Both the position numbers and the translations under genes were made by a program. Of a stretch of 64,000 nt of DNA, positions 62,801-64,000 are shown piece by piece. The notes under the pieces are model-generated. The model did no database searches. It was not told the DNA's origin and saw only the letters and a list, made by a program, of their open reading frames with translations. Location: the NCBI GenBank assembly GCA_040954595.2, contig CM082576.2, forward strand, positions 8,494,001-8,558,000. The letters are read 5' to 3'. The stretch's first letter is position 1, and each line of letters begins with the position of its first letter. This DNA is from Balanoglossus misakiensis. Lineage: Eukaryota; Hemichordata.

Positions 62801-64000
62801 TCAGGGAAGTGTTCTGTACACTAACATGAAACTTCTTTATATTATACAACTTACATTAGACTCCAGGCAATAAATTTATTATACAGAGATTTAGTGAGAC
62901 TGATTTTTTTCATTTTGATGGATGGCATGGTATAATCGTCAGGTAATGACACAACTGGACTGTACTAGATATTAAATTAATCTGTTTGGATTCTGGTGAA
63001 GGGAACATCAAACATTGGGACTGAGTGATTAATCTTGATTTGTGGTGTTGATATACATGTACACTAAATAAACCACACATAAATCAGTTTAGCATTCATT
63101 GCCTCTTGACAGCAATTTCTGATTTACGGGACACTTTTGGGATTCCCTGCTCCCTTCATTAGCTGGCTATTGTTTTTATAATGACTTCCCCTGTGCGTGA
63201 GAGTGGAGTCCCTTTGGTACAGATGCTGTGGTCAGATTGATTTGCTATAAGTGACCAATCTGGTCAATGTTCAAATGTCAACCGGCCAATCAGGTTGCAT
63301 GTGACATTCTAGTACAATGTACCGCTTCCTGCTAATGGGGGTTGGTGGAGGAACAGAACTTAACAAATCACACAGCAAATCGACAGCCATGGTGGTCCAC
63401 TTATCAATCATGCTTACTGTTACACCAAACACAGTGGCAACCAGATGTTATAATAATGACAGGGTTTTAATTGGACTAATTTCTCCCAAACAGCAAAACC
63501 CTATAAAGGAGACCCACCATGCCTAATTTTACTGTTAGGGCCACCGTACTTTAAATTTAATACAAGTCTGAACACTGTGAAAATATAACAACCTAATCCG
63601 AAACACACAAACATTGGAATTTGGCCAAAAAACTCATGCTAATTGTCCCATAAATGACAAATTTCAGATTCTCTGTTTCACTCGTTGATGTTTCCTGTCA
63701 CGCAAACATGGAAGCACACACTGCTCACCTACATTTCCTGTCACATCAAGATAGATGCTCAGTCGCTCTGTGGTAAATGTTGCCATGGAAACAAATGCAT
63801 GGTTACACAAAAATAGCTGAATAGAGCACAATGGGGATAATGCAGTGAGTATGAAAAATCAAGCCATACATTACATCTGGACTCAATCAAATCGATCTCA
63901 AACAGTATTGAATTATCACGGCCTGTTTTTCTTTCAAATTCAAGGTTGTGGCGGTGATTTTGATGCCATTTAGTCCAGCATCCTTTTTGCTGAATTTTCA
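59874..64000. other. Upstream of EHBP1 coding exon 1; non-coding as far as seen
   Basis: CpG-poor sequence with no recognised coding exon. It is probably the 5' intron of EHBP1 following an unseen non-coding first exon. It holds TACATGTA palindromes at 60313, 60394, 60400 (overlapping), 60583 and 63054. The low CpG density is like that of the gene body, which argues that transcription starts further right (inference). Confidence 0.5.

Overview
The window is animal nuclear DNA. It carries one long spliced gene with GT-AG introns, many microsatellites and no bacterial-style gene packing. The only protein-coding gene I can support is a complete EHBP1 (EH domain-binding protein 1) gene on the minus strand. 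I read 23 coding exons from the ATG at 59828 to the TAG at 19319. All 22 introns start GT and end AG, every exon junction keeps frame, and the joined frame is 1,224 codons (1,223 residues), close to the length I recall for human EHBP1 (about 1,230). The gene structure and sequence distance suggest a bilaterian invertebrate. I cannot place it more closely from sequence alone.

Layout: 1 to about 16.95 kb is intergenic, rich in CpG and simple repeats, with no exon I recognise. It holds a 302-bp perfect TTGA array (4592-4893), a candidate TATA promoter near 7.5 kb, an AT-rich degenerate repeat (13711-13884) and a very tight hairpin (13966-14020). From 16.95 to 19.32 kb is the probable EHBP1 3' UTR. 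Coding exons 2 to 23 lie between 45.47 and 19.32 kb. Intron 1 (45466-59727, 14.3 kb) separates them from coding exon 1 (59728-59828). A strong splice acceptor just upstream of the ATG implies a non-coding first exon and a promoter further right, possibly outside the window.

The encoded protein reads, in order: N-terminal C2 domain; acidic linker with eight NPF motifs that dock EH-domain proteins; Pro/Ala/Thr-rich linker; calponin-homology domain; long charged disordered region; two RARxLL helical segments; a C-terminal Rab-binding bMERB coiled coil; and a CILQ prenylation box. This is the known EHBP1 plan, an adaptor joining Rab8/Rab10-type membranes, EHD proteins and actin in endocytic recycling.

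Points for a second look are a 63-nt frame-preserving exon that inserts 21 residues (three heptads) into the Rab-binding coiled coil; the expanded NPF array; a 120-nt two-stage foldback in intron 4 that pairs better on the transcribed (minus-strand) RNA; the 21-pair hairpin at 14.0 kb; a sharp CpG contrast between intergenic DNA and gene body, with CpG-rich patches inside intron 1; and the possibility that this is the EHBP1-Otx regulatory neighbourhood.
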